From contig CAWDUO010000001.1 of the NCBI GenBank assembly GCA_963805475.1, positions 62,001 through 126,000 of the forward strand: a stretch of 64,000 bases of DNA. Direction: 5' to 3'. Both the position numbers and the translations under genes were made by a program. The notes under the pieces are model-generated. The model was not told the DNA's origin and did no database searches. It saw nothing but the letters and a program-made list of their open reading frames with translations. The DNA comes from VRUE01 sp963805475 (lineage in GTDB: Bacteria; Actinomycetota; Thermoleophilia; Solirubrobacterales; 70-9). Below are positions 55,486-63,924 of the stretch, in pieces (position 1 is the first letter of the stretch; the number at the start of each line of letters is the position of its first letter).

Positions 55486-57810
55486 ATGGACGCGCAGGGT
55501 GGGAGTTCCGGGGGAGCGGACTGGTCGGAGGAGCGCGTCGCCGAGTTCATCGACGAGATCTCCTCGGCCGGCGAGGACTACCGTCGCCTGGTCGAGCGCC
55601 TGCCGGCGATCGTCTACTCCTGCGAGCGGGGGGAGCGGGGCCGCTGGCGCTACGTCAGCCCCCAGATCGAGGGGATCCTCGGCTACTCGCCGGAGGAGTG
55701 GATGGCCGATGCCGGTCTCTGGGCGAAGCGGCTGCATCCCGAGGACCGCGAGCGCGCGCTCGAGCTGGAGCGGCGCAAGGCCGGCGGCGAGGACGCCGGC
55801 AGCCCGCCGATCGACTACCGGATGATCACCCGCGACGGCGCCGTCGTCTGGATTCTCGACGAGGCGGTGCTCGAGCCCGACGGGGAGGGGACTCAGATCT
55901 GGCACGGCGTCCTCTACGACATCACCGTGCGCAAGCACGCCGAGCAGGAGCTGCGCCGGGCGGCGGCCCAGCAGGCGGCGGTGGCGCGGCTCGGCCGCTT
56001 CGCCCTTCAGGACGGCGACCCGGTCCGCCTCGCCAAGCAGGCGGTGCCGCTGATGACCGAGATCGAGGGTGTCGAGGCGGCCTGCGTCTGGGAGGCGGGC
56101 CGCGAGGGTCGCCGCCTCCACCTGCGCGCCGGGCTGGAGGAGCGCGGCGGGGCCGAGCGGCGCGCCTCGGCCGCGCGCGATTCCCACGCCGGCGCCGCGC
56201 TGGAGTCGGGCCTGCACGTGATCGTCGACGACTGGTCGGCCGAGCGCCGCTACACGATGCCGCCGGCGCTGCGCCTGCTAGGCGTGCGCAGCAGCCTCGC
56301 CGTGCCGATCGCCGGCAGGGAGCGCCCCTACGGCGTGCTCGACATCCACTCGACCGAGCCGAGCCGCTTCACCCCGCAGGACGTCCACTTCGCCCAGGCG
56401 TCGGCGAACGTGCTCGCCGACGCGCTCGAGCGCCATGGCGTCGACGAGGCGCTGCGCCACCGCGTCCTCCACGACTCCCTCACCGGCCTGCCCAACCGGC
56501 TCAGCTTCGTCGACTCGCTGCGCGACGCGCTGCGCCGCAGCCTCGCCTCGGGCTCGCCGGTGGGCGTCCTCTTCCTCGACCTCGACCGCTTCAAGCTGAT
56601 CAACGACAGCATCGGCCACCACGCCGGCGACCAGCTGCTGCGCGAGGTGGCGCCGCGCCTGCGCGCCCATCTGCGCCCCGGCGACGTCGTCGCCCGCTTC
56701 GGCGGCGACGAGTTCGGCATCATCGTCGACCGCCTCGCCGACGAGGAGGAGGCGCTGGCGATCGCCGACCGGGTCGCGGACGCCTTCTCGGAGCCCTACT
56801 CGATGGGCGGCGCCGACCACTTCGTCAGCGCCAGCATCGGCATCGCGGTCGCCCGCTCCACCGGGCGCGAGCCGATCGACCCCGAGCTGCTGATCCGCGA
56901 CGCCGACGCGGCGATGTACAGGGCCAAGGAGCGCGGCCGCGGCCGCTGCGAGGTCTTCGACGCGGCGATGCGGGCGCGCGCCGCGCGCCGCCTGGATACC
57001 GAGCGCGACCTGCGCGGCGCGCTCGACCGCGAGGAGCTCGAGCTGCGCTACCAGCCGGTCGTCGCGCTGGCCAGCGGCGAGATCGTCGGGCTGGAGGCGC
57101 TGGTGCGCTGGAACCACCCCGAGCGCGGCCTGCTCGACCCCGCCGCGTTCGTCTCGATCGCCGAGGACAGCGGCCTGATCGAGCCGATCGGGCGCTGGGT
57201 GCAGGAGACGGCCTGCCGCGAAGCGCTCGGCTGGCACGAGCTGCACCCCGACCGGCGCCCGCTCGACATCGCCGTCAACCTCTCGGCCCGCCAGGTCGCG
57301 CACCGCGACCTCGCCGCCTCGGTGCGCGAGATCCTCGCCCGCACCGGCCTCGACCCGGTCAACCTGCGGCTCGAGGTGACCGAGAGCGTCCTGGTCGAGG
57401 AGTCGGCCAGCGCCGCGGCGACGCTGGAGGCGCTCAGCGAGCTCGGCGTCCGCCTCGTGCTCGACGACTTCGGCACCGGCTACTCCTCGCTCGCATACCT
57501 CAACCGCTTCCCCTTCGACGCGCTGAAGATCGACCGCTCCTTCGTCGACGGGCTCGGCCTCGAACAGGAGCGCACGGCGATCGTCGAGGCGGTGATCGGG
57601 ATGGCGCGGGCGCTCTCGCTCGACGCGATCGCCGAGGGGGTCGAGAGCGAGGAGCAGCTCGCCGAGCTGCGCCGCCTCGGCTGCGACTTCGCCCAGGGCC
57701 ACCTCTTCTCGCGGCCGCTGACGCCGCCGAAGGTGACCGAGCTGCTAGCCGGGGACGTGGCCGGCCAGGTACTCGTCGCTGAGCACTTCGCCGGTCGCCG
57801 GCCTGGCTGA
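55486..57810 (+). CDS. PAS-GAF-GGDEF-EAL cyclic-di-GMP protein
   Basis: This 774-residue signalling protein has a PAS domain (about residues 35-150), a GAF domain (about 165-310), a GGDEF diguanylate cyclase domain with intact RFGGDEF (about 404-410) and an EAL phosphodiesterase domain with GLEALVRW, TESVLVEE and DDFGTGYSSL. The catalytic motifs of both halves are present, so it may make and break cyclic di-GMP depending on the sensory input. No membrane segment is seen. Its last 66 bp overlap the convergent ThiY-like gene. Confidence 0.93.
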   Translation: MDAQGGSSGGADWSEERVAEFIDEISSAGEDYRRLVERLPAIVYSCERGERGRWRYVSPQIEGILGYSPEEWMADAGLWAKRLHPEDRERALELERRKAGGEDAGSPPIDYRMITRDGAVVWILDEAVLEPDGEGTQIWHGVLYDITVRKHAEQELRRAAAQQAAVARLGRFALQDGDPVRLAKQAVPLMTEIEGVEAACVWEAGREGRRLHLRAGLEERGGAERRASAARDSHAGAALESGLHVIVDDWSAERRYTMPPALRLLGVRSSLAVPIAGRERPYGVLDIHSTEPSRFTPQDVHFAQASANVLADALERHGVDEALRHRVLHDSLTGLPNRLSFVDSLRDALRRSLASGSPVGVLFLDLDRFKLINDSIGHHAGDQLLREVAPRLRAHLRPGDVVARFGGDEFGIIVDRLADEEEALAIADRVADAFSEPYSMGGADHFVSASIGIAVARSTGREPIDPELLIRDADAAMYRAKERGRGRCEVFDAAMRARAARRLDTERDLRGALDREELELRYQPVVALASGEIVGLEALVRWNHPERGLLDPAAFVSIAEDSGLIEPIGRWVQETACREALGWHELHPDRRPLDIAVNLSARQVAHRDLAASVREILARTGLDPVNLRLEVTESVLVEESASAAATLEALSELGVRLVLDDFGTGYSSLAYLNRFPFDALKIDRSFVDGLGLEQERTAIVEAVIGMARALSLDAIAEGVESEEQLAELRRLGCDFAQGHLFSRPLTPPKVTELLAGDVAGQVLVAEHFAGRRPG

Positions 57811-58752
57811 GATCAGCCCGTTGCGGCTCATCCAGGCGATGAACGCCCTCCACTCGGCCGGGCTCATCGCGCCGCTCCGCGAGAGCAGCGGCAGCGTCGC
57901 CGCGACCTCGGCGCGGGTCAGCTTCGGGTCGAGGTCGGAGTTGGCGGCGAGCAGCGCCTTCGTCGCCTCCTCGGGGCTTTCGACCGCCGCCGCGGTGCCG
58001 CGCGCCAGCGCGCCGAGGAAGAGGCGGACCGGCTGCGGGTCTTCTTCGAGCTGCTTGCGGTTGGCGACGAGGACGAGCTCGTCGTAGGTCGGCACGCCGA
58101 GCTGGTCGACCGGGGTGACGACCGGGCCCTTGCCGCGCAGCCTCAGGTCGACCCCCTCGACGTTGCGGAAGCCTCCCAGCATCGCCTGGGCGCGGCCGCC
58201 GAGGAGCGCCGGCAGCAGGCCGTAGCCGACGTTGACCGTGTGCACGTCCGCCGGCGTCATCCCGGCGCCGGCGAGGATCGTCTTCAGATAGGCGTCCTGG
58301 TAGGGGATGCCGGCGGTGGCGATCGTCTTGCCGCGCAGGCCGGCGACGCCCTGGATGCCGGACTTCTTCAGCCAGATCAGCGAGGTCAGCGGCTGGTCGA
58401 CAACCGCGCCGACGGCGACCACGCCGAGCCCCTGTTCGTGGGCGAGCAGGACTTCCGGCTCGTAGGAGATCGCCAGGTCGGTCTGGCCCGCGGCGACCAG
58501 CTTCAGCGGCGCCGCCGGGTCGGCGGGCGTGTGGATCGAGACGTCGAGCCCGGCTTCATCGAAGTAGCCGCGCTTCTGCGCCATGTAGATGCCGGCGTGG
58601 TCGGGGTTGGGGTAGAAGTCGAGCGTCAGGCTGAGCGGTTCGGCCGCGCCGCCGGTGGTCGTGTCGCTCTTCTCGCCGCAGGCGGCGAGACCCAAGGCGA
58701 GGGCGATCAGGGCGACGGCGACGGCGATCGCCGGCAGGCGGAGGCGCTTCAT
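57745..58752 (-). CDS. ThiY/NMT1-like ABC substrate-binding lipoprotein
   Basis: This 335-residue lipoprotein has the lipobox LGLAACGEK (cysteine at about residue 26), then the NMT1/THI5-like pattern LTLDFYPNPDHAGIYMAQKR, then GYFDEAGLDV. Related proteins bind thiamine pyrimidine precursors (formyl-aminopyrimidine or HMP). Permease and ATPase genes are upstream on the same strand, giving a ThiXYZ-like importer. I found no THI-box riboswitch upstream. The 3' end overlaps the GGDEF-EAL gene by 66 bp on the opposite strand. Confidence 0.83.
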   Translation of the reverse strand: MKRLRLPAIAVAVALIALALGLAACGEKSDTTTGGAAEPLSLTLDFYPNPDHAGIYMAQKRGYFDEAGLDVSIHTPADPAAPLKLVAAGQTDLAISYEPEVLLAHEQGLGVVAVGAVVDQPLTSLIWLKKSGIQGVAGLRGKTIATAGIPYQDAYLKTILAGAGMTPADVHTVNVGYGLLPALLGGRAQAMLGGFRNVEGVDLRLRGKGPVVTPVDQLGVPTYDELVLVANRKQLEEDPQPVRLFLGALARGTAAAVESPEEATKALLAANSDLDPKLTRAEVAATLPLLSRSGAMSPAEWRAFIAWMSRNGLISARPATGEVLSDEYLAGHVPG

Positions 58753-58762
58753 CCCCTGATTT

Positions 58763-59515
58763 CTATCGCCAAGTGACGACGCGGCGCTCCGCGAGCGCCG
58801 TTGCCCCGTACAGCGCGAGGGCGATCGCGCTGAGCACCGCGGTCGTCGCGAACAGCCGCGCCGTCTGCAGGTTGGCGAGATCTTCCCGCAGCAGCACCCC
58901 CAACCCGGAGTCGGCGCCCGCCCATTCGCCGAAGACCGCGGCGATCGGGGCGATCGTCGCCGCGACCTTGGCGCCGCTGAAGGCGGAGGGGAGCGCGCCC
59001 GGCGCTTCCAGGCGGCGCAGCAGCTGCCAGCGGGAGGCGTCGAGGGAGCGCATCATCTTCACCGCTTCGGGGTCGACCGAGCGCAGGCCGTCGGTCGCGT
59101 TGACCGCCACCGGGAAGAAGCAGATCAGCGCGACGACGACCAGCTTGGGGCCGATCCCGAAGCCGAGCCAGACGACGAGGATCGGCGCCAGCACCGGGAT
59201 CGGGATCGCCTGCGAGGCGACCATCAGCGGGTAGAAGGCGCGCCGCAGCGTCGCCGAGAGGCGCAGCAGCACGGCGAAGCCGGCGCCGGCGGCCAGGCCG
59301 ATCAGGAAGCCGAGCACGATCTCCTTCAGCGTCACCCAGGCGTTTTCGGCGAGCAGCGAGCGGTTGTCCCACAGCGCCGAGGCGATTTCCGCCGGCGAGG
59401 GGACGAGGAACGGTTCGAGCCCGAGCAGGTCGGCGAGCGCCCCGCTCGACGCCGCCACCTGCCAAGCCCCCACCAGCCCCACGAGCACCAGCAAGGGCAA
59501 CTCCCACCGCCTCAC
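58763..59515 (-). CDS. ABC transporter permease (ThiX/SsuC-type)
   Basis: This is a roughly 250-residue permease with about six membrane segments and the EAA-like loop (DPEAVKMMRSLDASRWQLLR) that contacts the ATPase. SQAIPIPVLAPILVVWLGFG is typical of the nitrate/sulfonate/pyrimidine-precursor group. GTG 59515 follows a GGAGGGAGG site; TTG 59521 is possible. The upstream spacer to the ATPase gene holds a palindromic element. Confidence 0.87.
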   Translation of the reverse strand: MRRWELPLLVLVGLVGAWQVAASSGALADLLGLEPFLVPSPAEIASALWDNRSLLAENAWVTLKEIVLGFLIGLAAGAGFAVLLRLSATLRRAFYPLMVASQAIPIPVLAPILVVWLGFGIGPKLVVVALICFFPVAVNATDGLRSVDPEAVKMMRSLDASRWQLLRRLEAPGALPSAFSGAKVAATIAPIAAVFGEWAGADSGLGVLLREDLANLQTARLFATTAVLSAIALALYGATALAERRVVTWR

Positions 59516-59528
59516 GACCAACCTCCCT

Positions 59529-59579
59529 CCTTCAACTGTTCCTTTTCCTCGTATATCGACGAAAAGGAACAGTTGAAGG
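59529..59579. repeat. Intergenic copy of the TGTTCCTTTTCGTC palindromic element
   Basis: The arms 59529-59547 and 59561-59579 are perfect 19 bp complements that include AACTGTTCCTTTTC. The 13-base loop includes TATC and adds three more pairs. Apart from a few bases it matches the copy inside the acyl-CoA ligase gene at 33874-33920. It fills almost the whole space between the ATPase stop and the permease ribosome site. Confidence 0.8.
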
Positions 59580-60383
59580 TCATTGGGTCCCCCGTAGGGC
59601 GGACATCGCCTGCTCGCGGGCGGCGACGAAGGCGGGGGCGGTGACGGCGGCGTCGCGGTCGGGGGCGCGGGGGGAGGGGGTGCTCAGCTCCTCGACCACG
59701 CGCGCCGGGCGGGCCGAGAGGACGGCGACCCGGTCGGCGAGGTAGAGCGCCTCCTCGACGTCATGGCTGACGAGGACGACGGTGCGTGGGTCGGCGGCGA
59801 GCGCCGCGGCGAGCCAGGCCTGCATCTCGGCGCGCGTGATCGCGTCGAGCGCGGCGAAGGGCTCGTCCAGCGCCAGCACCGGCTTGCCGGCGACGAGGGT
59901 GCGCAGGAAGGCGACCCGCTGGCGCATCCCGCCGGAGAGCTCGGCGGGGCGGGCGCGCTCGAAGCCGGCCAGGCCGAAGCGCTCGAACAGCCGCCCGGCC
60001 TCGCGCCGCGCGGCGGCGCGGCGCATCCGGCGGTTGCGCAGCGCCAGCGCCGCGTTGTCGACGGCGCTCAGCCAGGGCAGCAGCAGGTCGCGCTGGGGCA
60101 TGAAGGCGCAGTGGGCGAGGCGCGCCGCGGCGCCGCGCTCGCCGCCGACCTCGATCGCGCCGCCGCTCGGCTCGCGCAGCCCGGCGATCAGTTCGAGCAG
60201 GGTCGACTTGCCGCAGCCCGAGGGGCCGACCAGGCCGAGCACGCCCCCCGCCGGCGCCTCGAGGTCGAGCTCCTCGATCGCGGTCAGCTCGCCGTAGCGG
60301 TGGGTGAGGCCGCGCACCGAGACCGCCGCGCCGCCGGCAGGCGACGGCGCGTCGGCGGCGGATCTCCCACTTTCCGCGTTCAC
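59580..60383 (-). CDS. ABC transporter ATPase (ThiZ/SsuB-type)
   Basis: This 267-residue protein has Walker A GPSGCGKSTLLELIAG, the signature LSGGMRQRVAFLRTL and Walker B LALDEPFAALDA, then the SHDVEEALYLADR switch. It energises the adjacent permease. GTG 60383 (VNAESGRSA) is chosen; the longer open frame upstream overlaps the divergent TauE/SafE gene and lacks ABC-like sequence. Confidence 0.88.
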   Translation of the reverse strand: MNAESGRSAADAPSPAGGAAVSVRGLTHRYGELTAIEELDLEAPAGGVLGLVGPSGCGKSTLLELIAGLREPSGGAIEVGGERGAAARLAHCAFMPQRDLLLPWLSAVDNAALALRNRRMRRAAARREAGRLFERFGLAGFERARPAELSGGMRQRVAFLRTLVAGKPVLALDEPFAALDAITRAEMQAWLAAALAADPRTVVLVSHDVEEALYLADRVAVLSARPARVVEELSTPSPRAPDRDAAVTAPAFVAAREQAMSALRGTQ

Positions 60384-60459
60384 GCTGCTATCCTGCCGCA
60401 ATTCGACCTTCTGACTAAAGAGGTCAAGAAAGTCGATAACCCCTCGCAGCGAGCGCAAA

Positions 60460-61392
60460 ATGGATCCAGCGATCATCGTCTTCGGTCTCGGCATCGGCAT
60501 CCTCGTCGGAATGACGGGGATGGGCGGCGGCTCGCTGATGACGCCGCTGCTGATCCTGATCTTCGGCATCCAGCCGACGACCGCGATCGGCACCGACATC
60601 TTCTACTCGGCGATCACGAAGACGGTCGGCAGCTGGCGCCACCTGAAGATGAAGACGGTCAACATGGACCTGGTCAGGTGGATGGCGCTCGGCAGCGTGC
60701 CGGCGGCGGTGTTCGGCGTCGCGATCGTCTCCGTGCTGGAGCGGCACATCGGCGAAGCCCGGCTCGACTCGCTCGTCTACGCGGTGCTCGGCGGCACCCT
60801 GCTGATGGTCGGGATCATCACCCTCGCCCGGGCGCTGATCCTGCGCAACCTGGTTCAGGAGCGCGACCGCTTCGAGGTCGGGCGCAAGCACAAGATCGCG
60901 GCGGTGACGATCGGCGCGACCACCGGCTTCGTGATCGGCATCACCTCGGCCGGCTCGGGCACCGTGATCGCGATCCTGCTGATCGCGATCTACCGCCTGG
61001 CGCCGAAGAAGGTGGTGGGGACCGACGTCGTCCACGCGGCGATCCTGCTCTGGGCGGCCGGCATCGCACACTGGGTCGGCGGCAACGTCGACTTCACCCT
61101 CGCCGCCAACATCCTGATCGGCTCGGTGCCGGGGGTGGTGATCGGCGCAGCTCTCTCCAGCCGGGCGCCGCAGGGCTTCATCCGCACCGCGCTCGGTGTC
61201 GTCCTCGTCGGCTCCGGCATCGTCACGATCCAGAAGGGCGACCCGACCGTCTGGCCGATCGCCGCCGCCGTCGCCGCAATCGGCCTCGGGGCGATCCTCT
61301 ACGCCCCCCACTGGCTGCACCGCCGCCGGCTGCGCGAAGCGCAGCGAGCCGGCGACCGGGCGGGGGAGCTGGCTCCCGAGACCAGCGGATAG
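60460..61392 (+). CDS. TauE/SafE-family sulfite/organosulfur exporter
   Basis: This 310-residue membrane protein has about eight hydrophobic segments and the TauE/SafE repeats GMTGMGGGSLMTPLLI and TTGFVIGITSAGSGTVIAIL. The family exports sulfite, sulfoacetate or related anions, or imports sulfur compounds. It is divergent from the ABC operon and is followed 9 bp later by an Rrf2 regulator, so sulfur-related regulation is plausible. Confidence 0.87.
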   Translation: MDPAIIVFGLGIGILVGMTGMGGGSLMTPLLILIFGIQPTTAIGTDIFYSAITKTVGSWRHLKMKTVNMDLVRWMALGSVPAAVFGVAIVSVLERHIGEARLDSLVYAVLGGTLLMVGIITLARALILRNLVQERDRFEVGRKHKIAAVTIGATTGFVIGITSAGSGTVIAILLIAIYRLAPKKVVGTDVVHAAILLWAAGIAHWVGGNVDFTLAANILIGSVPGVVIGAALSSRAPQGFIRTALGVVLVGSGIVTIQKGDPTVWPIAAAVAAIGLGAILYAPHWLHRRRLREAQRAGDRAGELAPETSG

Positions 61393-61401
61393 GTTTCCCC
61401 C

Positions 61402-61857
61402 GTGCGCGTATCAGCCAAGGCCGACTACGCCGTCCGCGCCGCCGCCGAGCTGGCGGCGGCCAAGGACGGGCCGGTCAAGGGCGAGCAGCTGGCCGAGGCC
61501 CAGGACATCCCGCTCCAGTTCCTCGAGCACATCCTGCTCGAGCTCAAGCACCACGGCATCGTCCGCGCCCGCCGCGGCGCCAAGGGCGGCTACTGGCTGG
61601 CAAAGCCCGCCGACACGGTGACCGTCGCCGACGTCGTCCGCGCGGTCGAGGGGCCAATCGCCCACGTCCAGTCGGCGCCGCCGGAGTCGATCGAGTACCG
61701 CGGCAACGCCGCGCACCTGCAGGAGGTCTGGATCGCCGTCCGCGCCAACCTGCGCGCGGTGCTCGAGCACGTCACCCTCGCTGATCTGGTCAGCGGCGAG
61801 CTGCCCGCCGCGGTCCGGAGCCTCGCCGCCGAGCCCGACGCCTGGGCGCCGCGCTAG
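61402..61857 (+). CDS. Rrf2-family regulator without the iron-sulfur cysteines
   Basis: The protein has 151 residues from GTG 61402. It carries the Rrf2 winged helix (VSAKADYAVRAAAELAAA, PLQFLEHILLELKHHGIV, ARRGAKGGYWLAK). The three cysteines that bind the cluster in IscR and NsrR are absent, as in CymR-type members, which act by protein-protein contact in cysteine metabolism. It is adjacent to the TauE/SafE gene, supporting a sulfur role. Confidence 0.87.
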   Translation: MRVSAKADYAVRAAAELAAAKDGPVKGEQLAEAQDIPLQFLEHILLELKHHGIVRARRGAKGGYWLAKPADTVTVADVVRAVEGPIAHVQSAPPESIEYRGNAAHLQEVWIAVRANLRAVLEHVTLADLVSGELPAAVRSLAAEPDAWAPR

Positions 61858-61864
61858 CCGCGGC

Positions 61865-62509
61865 TCAGGGCTTCAGCCGGAACGGCGGGTACTGGTCGGT
61901 TACCAGGGCGAAGGCGTAGCCGTAGACGCGATTGCCCCAGCGGGTCACGCCTTCGACGAAGCGGAAGATGCCGCGCGGGTAGCGGCCGGTGAAGAGGATC
62001 GCGAACCAGGCGCCGATCACGGCGAAGAGGACGCCGATGTAGAGGAAGAAGAGGACGACGTAGTGGGGGATGGCGAGCAGCCACTTGACCAGCGGCAGCG
62101 CCCGCTCGAGCCGCTCCGCGTCGGGGTAGGGGAAGTCGAGCTGGACCGCCTGCATCTCGTCGGTCGAGGGATAGCGGTCGTCCATCAGCGCGAGGTAGAC
62201 GGCGATCCGGTTGCTGAAGCGCATGAATTCGAGGTTCCAGTCGAACCACCAGCGCGGGTATTTCTTCTTGAAGAGGAGCATCAGCACGACCGGGAAGACG
62301 ACCAGGCTGCCGGTGGCGATCGCCGCTTCGGAGCCGTAGGTGCTGACGCTCGACCCCGGCAGCAGGGCGGCGACGATCGCGATCGGGATCACGGTGAAGA
62401 CGCGGAAGAACGTGGTCAGCCGGTTGAGCTGCCGCTCCGGGTACTCGACCGAGAAAGTGACCGGGTAGGAGGGCGGCGGGGTCTGTGCGGTAAGTGACGA
62501 AGTCTCCAT
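61865..62509 (-). CDS. DUF4389 membrane protein
   Basis: This 214-residue protein has about four hydrophobic segments. YPVTFSVEYPERQLNRLTTF, then the WFAILFTGRYPRGIFRFVEG segment near the C terminus, is characteristic of DUF4389. The function is unknown. ATG 62509 is the chosen start; the gene lies 11 bp downstream of the VWA gene on the same strand. Confidence 0.8.
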   Translation of the reverse strand: METSSLTAQTPPPSYPVTFSVEYPERQLNRLTTFFRVFTVIPIAIVAALLPGSSVSTYGSEAAIATGSLVVFPVVLMLLFKKKYPRWWFDWNLEFMRFSNRIAVYLALMDDRYPSTDEMQAVQLDFPYPDAERLERALPLVKWLLAIPHYVVLFFLYIGVLFAVIGAWFAILFTGRYPRGIFRFVEGVTRWGNRVYGYAFALVTDQYPPFRLKP

Positions 62510-62520
62510 GCCGTGGACTT

Positions 62521-63924
62521 CTACTCCGCGGCGGGGACTCCTCCGGCGACGACGTTGACGAAATTCTCCAGGTGGCGGGTCGTCCAGCACTCGAAGGCGC
62601 CGTCGCAGTGGCGCTCGTAGGCGGCCATCACCGAGTCGCCGTAGTTCCAGTAGAGCTTCGGCTCGGGGTTGAGCCAGAAGAGGCGGCCGGCGCGCTCGGC
62701 CACCTGGGCGAAGACCTCGGCGTGCGGCTCGCGCCCGTTGGTGCGGGCGTCGCCGAGCACGATCACGGTCGAGCGCGGGTCGAGGTCGTCGGAGATCTCG
62801 GTCAGGAACTCGAGCCAGACGCGGCCGTAGTCGGTGTAGCCGGAGACGTCGGCGACGCCGCCCTCGCTGGAGACGCGGCGGGCGATCTCGCGGAAGTCGC
62901 GCTCGTGCTCGAAGATCTCCGTCACCTCGGAGATCCGCTCGATGAAGACGAAGCTGCGCAGCTTGCGGAACGAGTCGTGCAGCGCGTGCAGGACCGAGAG
63001 GAAGAAGACGCTGGCCGAGGTGACGCTGGTCGAGACGTCGCAGAGCACGTAGATCTCCGGCCGCCGCGGCCGCTTCGGCCGGTAGCGCAGGTGCATCGGC
63101 ACGCCGCCGGTCTCCAGCGAGGCGCGCATCGTGCGCCGCACGTCGACCGTCCGCCCGCGCCGCCGCCCGCGCTGCTCGTGCCCCAGCGTCGCCAGCCGCC
63201 GCTTCATCTGCGAGACGGCGCGGTGCACCGCCGCCAGGTCCTGGGTCGGGCTGGTCGGCAGCGCCCGGTCGAGCTCGGCCAGCGGTCGCGAGGGGGGCAG
63301 CGTCTCGGTGCGCTCGATCAGGTCGCGTTCGAGCTCGCGCCGCAGGTGGCGCTCGAAGCGGTTGAGCTGCTCGCGCTCGATCGGCGGCCGCTCGCCGGCG
63401 CCGTCGGGCGGCTGCGTCCCCGCGGTCAGCTCCAGCGTGCGGCGGATCCTCTGCACGTCGACGCCGACGACGCCCGAGCCCTCGCCCTGGCGGCCGAAGG
63501 CGGCGATCGCCAGCCGCGCCAGGTCGCGCATCTCGCCGTCGTTCTCGGCGACGATCGCCTCGCGGATCCGCTCGCGCAGCTCCTCAACGTCGAGCCGCTC
63601 GGCGCCCTCCTGCCGCTGCCCCTCGGCGCCCTCTCCGAGCTCGCGCTCGATCGCCTCCGCCTCGGCGGCGCGGAAGAACCAGCGCTCGAACAGCAGCTCG
63701 AACAGGCGCCGGTCCTCCTGCGACTTGGCGATCGTCGCCGCCAGCGCCTCGCGGAAGTCGTCGTGGCTCTCCCACGGCACCTGCTCCAGCGCCGCGAAGG
63801 CGTCGAGGATCTCCGAGGTGCCGACCGCGACCCCCTCGCCGCGCAGCTCCTCGCAGAAGCCGAGCAGCTTCGCCGCCAGGCCGGGCGGGCCGCTCTCAGC
63901 CCTTGGGCCGTACGGGCTCGGCAA
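62521..63924 (-). CDS. VWA-domain protein of the CoxE type
   Basis: This 467-residue protein has a helical, charged N-terminal half and a C-terminal von Willebrand A domain with the metal-ion site CDVSTSVTS (D-x-S-x-S), a downstream threonine in GYTDYG and VLGDARTNG. Such proteins act with MoxR-type AAA+ ATPases as cofactor-insertion or complex-remodelling chaperones. It overlaps the end of the MoxR-like gene by 29 bp if read from TTG 63924. Confidence 0.85.
   Translation of the reverse strand: MPSPYGPRAESGPPGLAAKLLGFCEELRGEGVAVGTSEILDAFAALEQVPWESHDDFREALAATIAKSQEDRRLFELLFERWFFRAAEAEAIERELGEGAEGQRQEGAERLDVEELRERIREAIVAENDGEMRDLARLAIAAFGRQGEGSGVVGVDVQRIRRTLELTAGTQPPDGAGERPPIEREQLNRFERHLRRELERDLIERTETLPPSRPLAELDRALPTSPTQDLAAVHRAVSQMKRRLATLGHEQRGRRRGRTVDVRRTMRASLETGGVPMHLRYRPKRPRRPEIYVLCDVSTSVTSASVFFLSVLHALHDSFRKLRSFVFIERISEVTEIFEHERDFREIARRVSSEGGVADVSGYTDYGRVWLEFLTEISDDLDPRSTVIVLGDARTNGREPHAEVFAQVAERAGRLFWLNPEPKLYWNYGDSVMAAYERHCDGAFECWTTRHLENFVNVVAGGVPAAE

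Noticed and set aside
60384..60459. Possible THI-box (TPP) riboswitch upstream of the ThiXYZ-like operon
   Set aside because: The conserved CTGAGA and related TPP-aptamer segments are not present on the coding strand.
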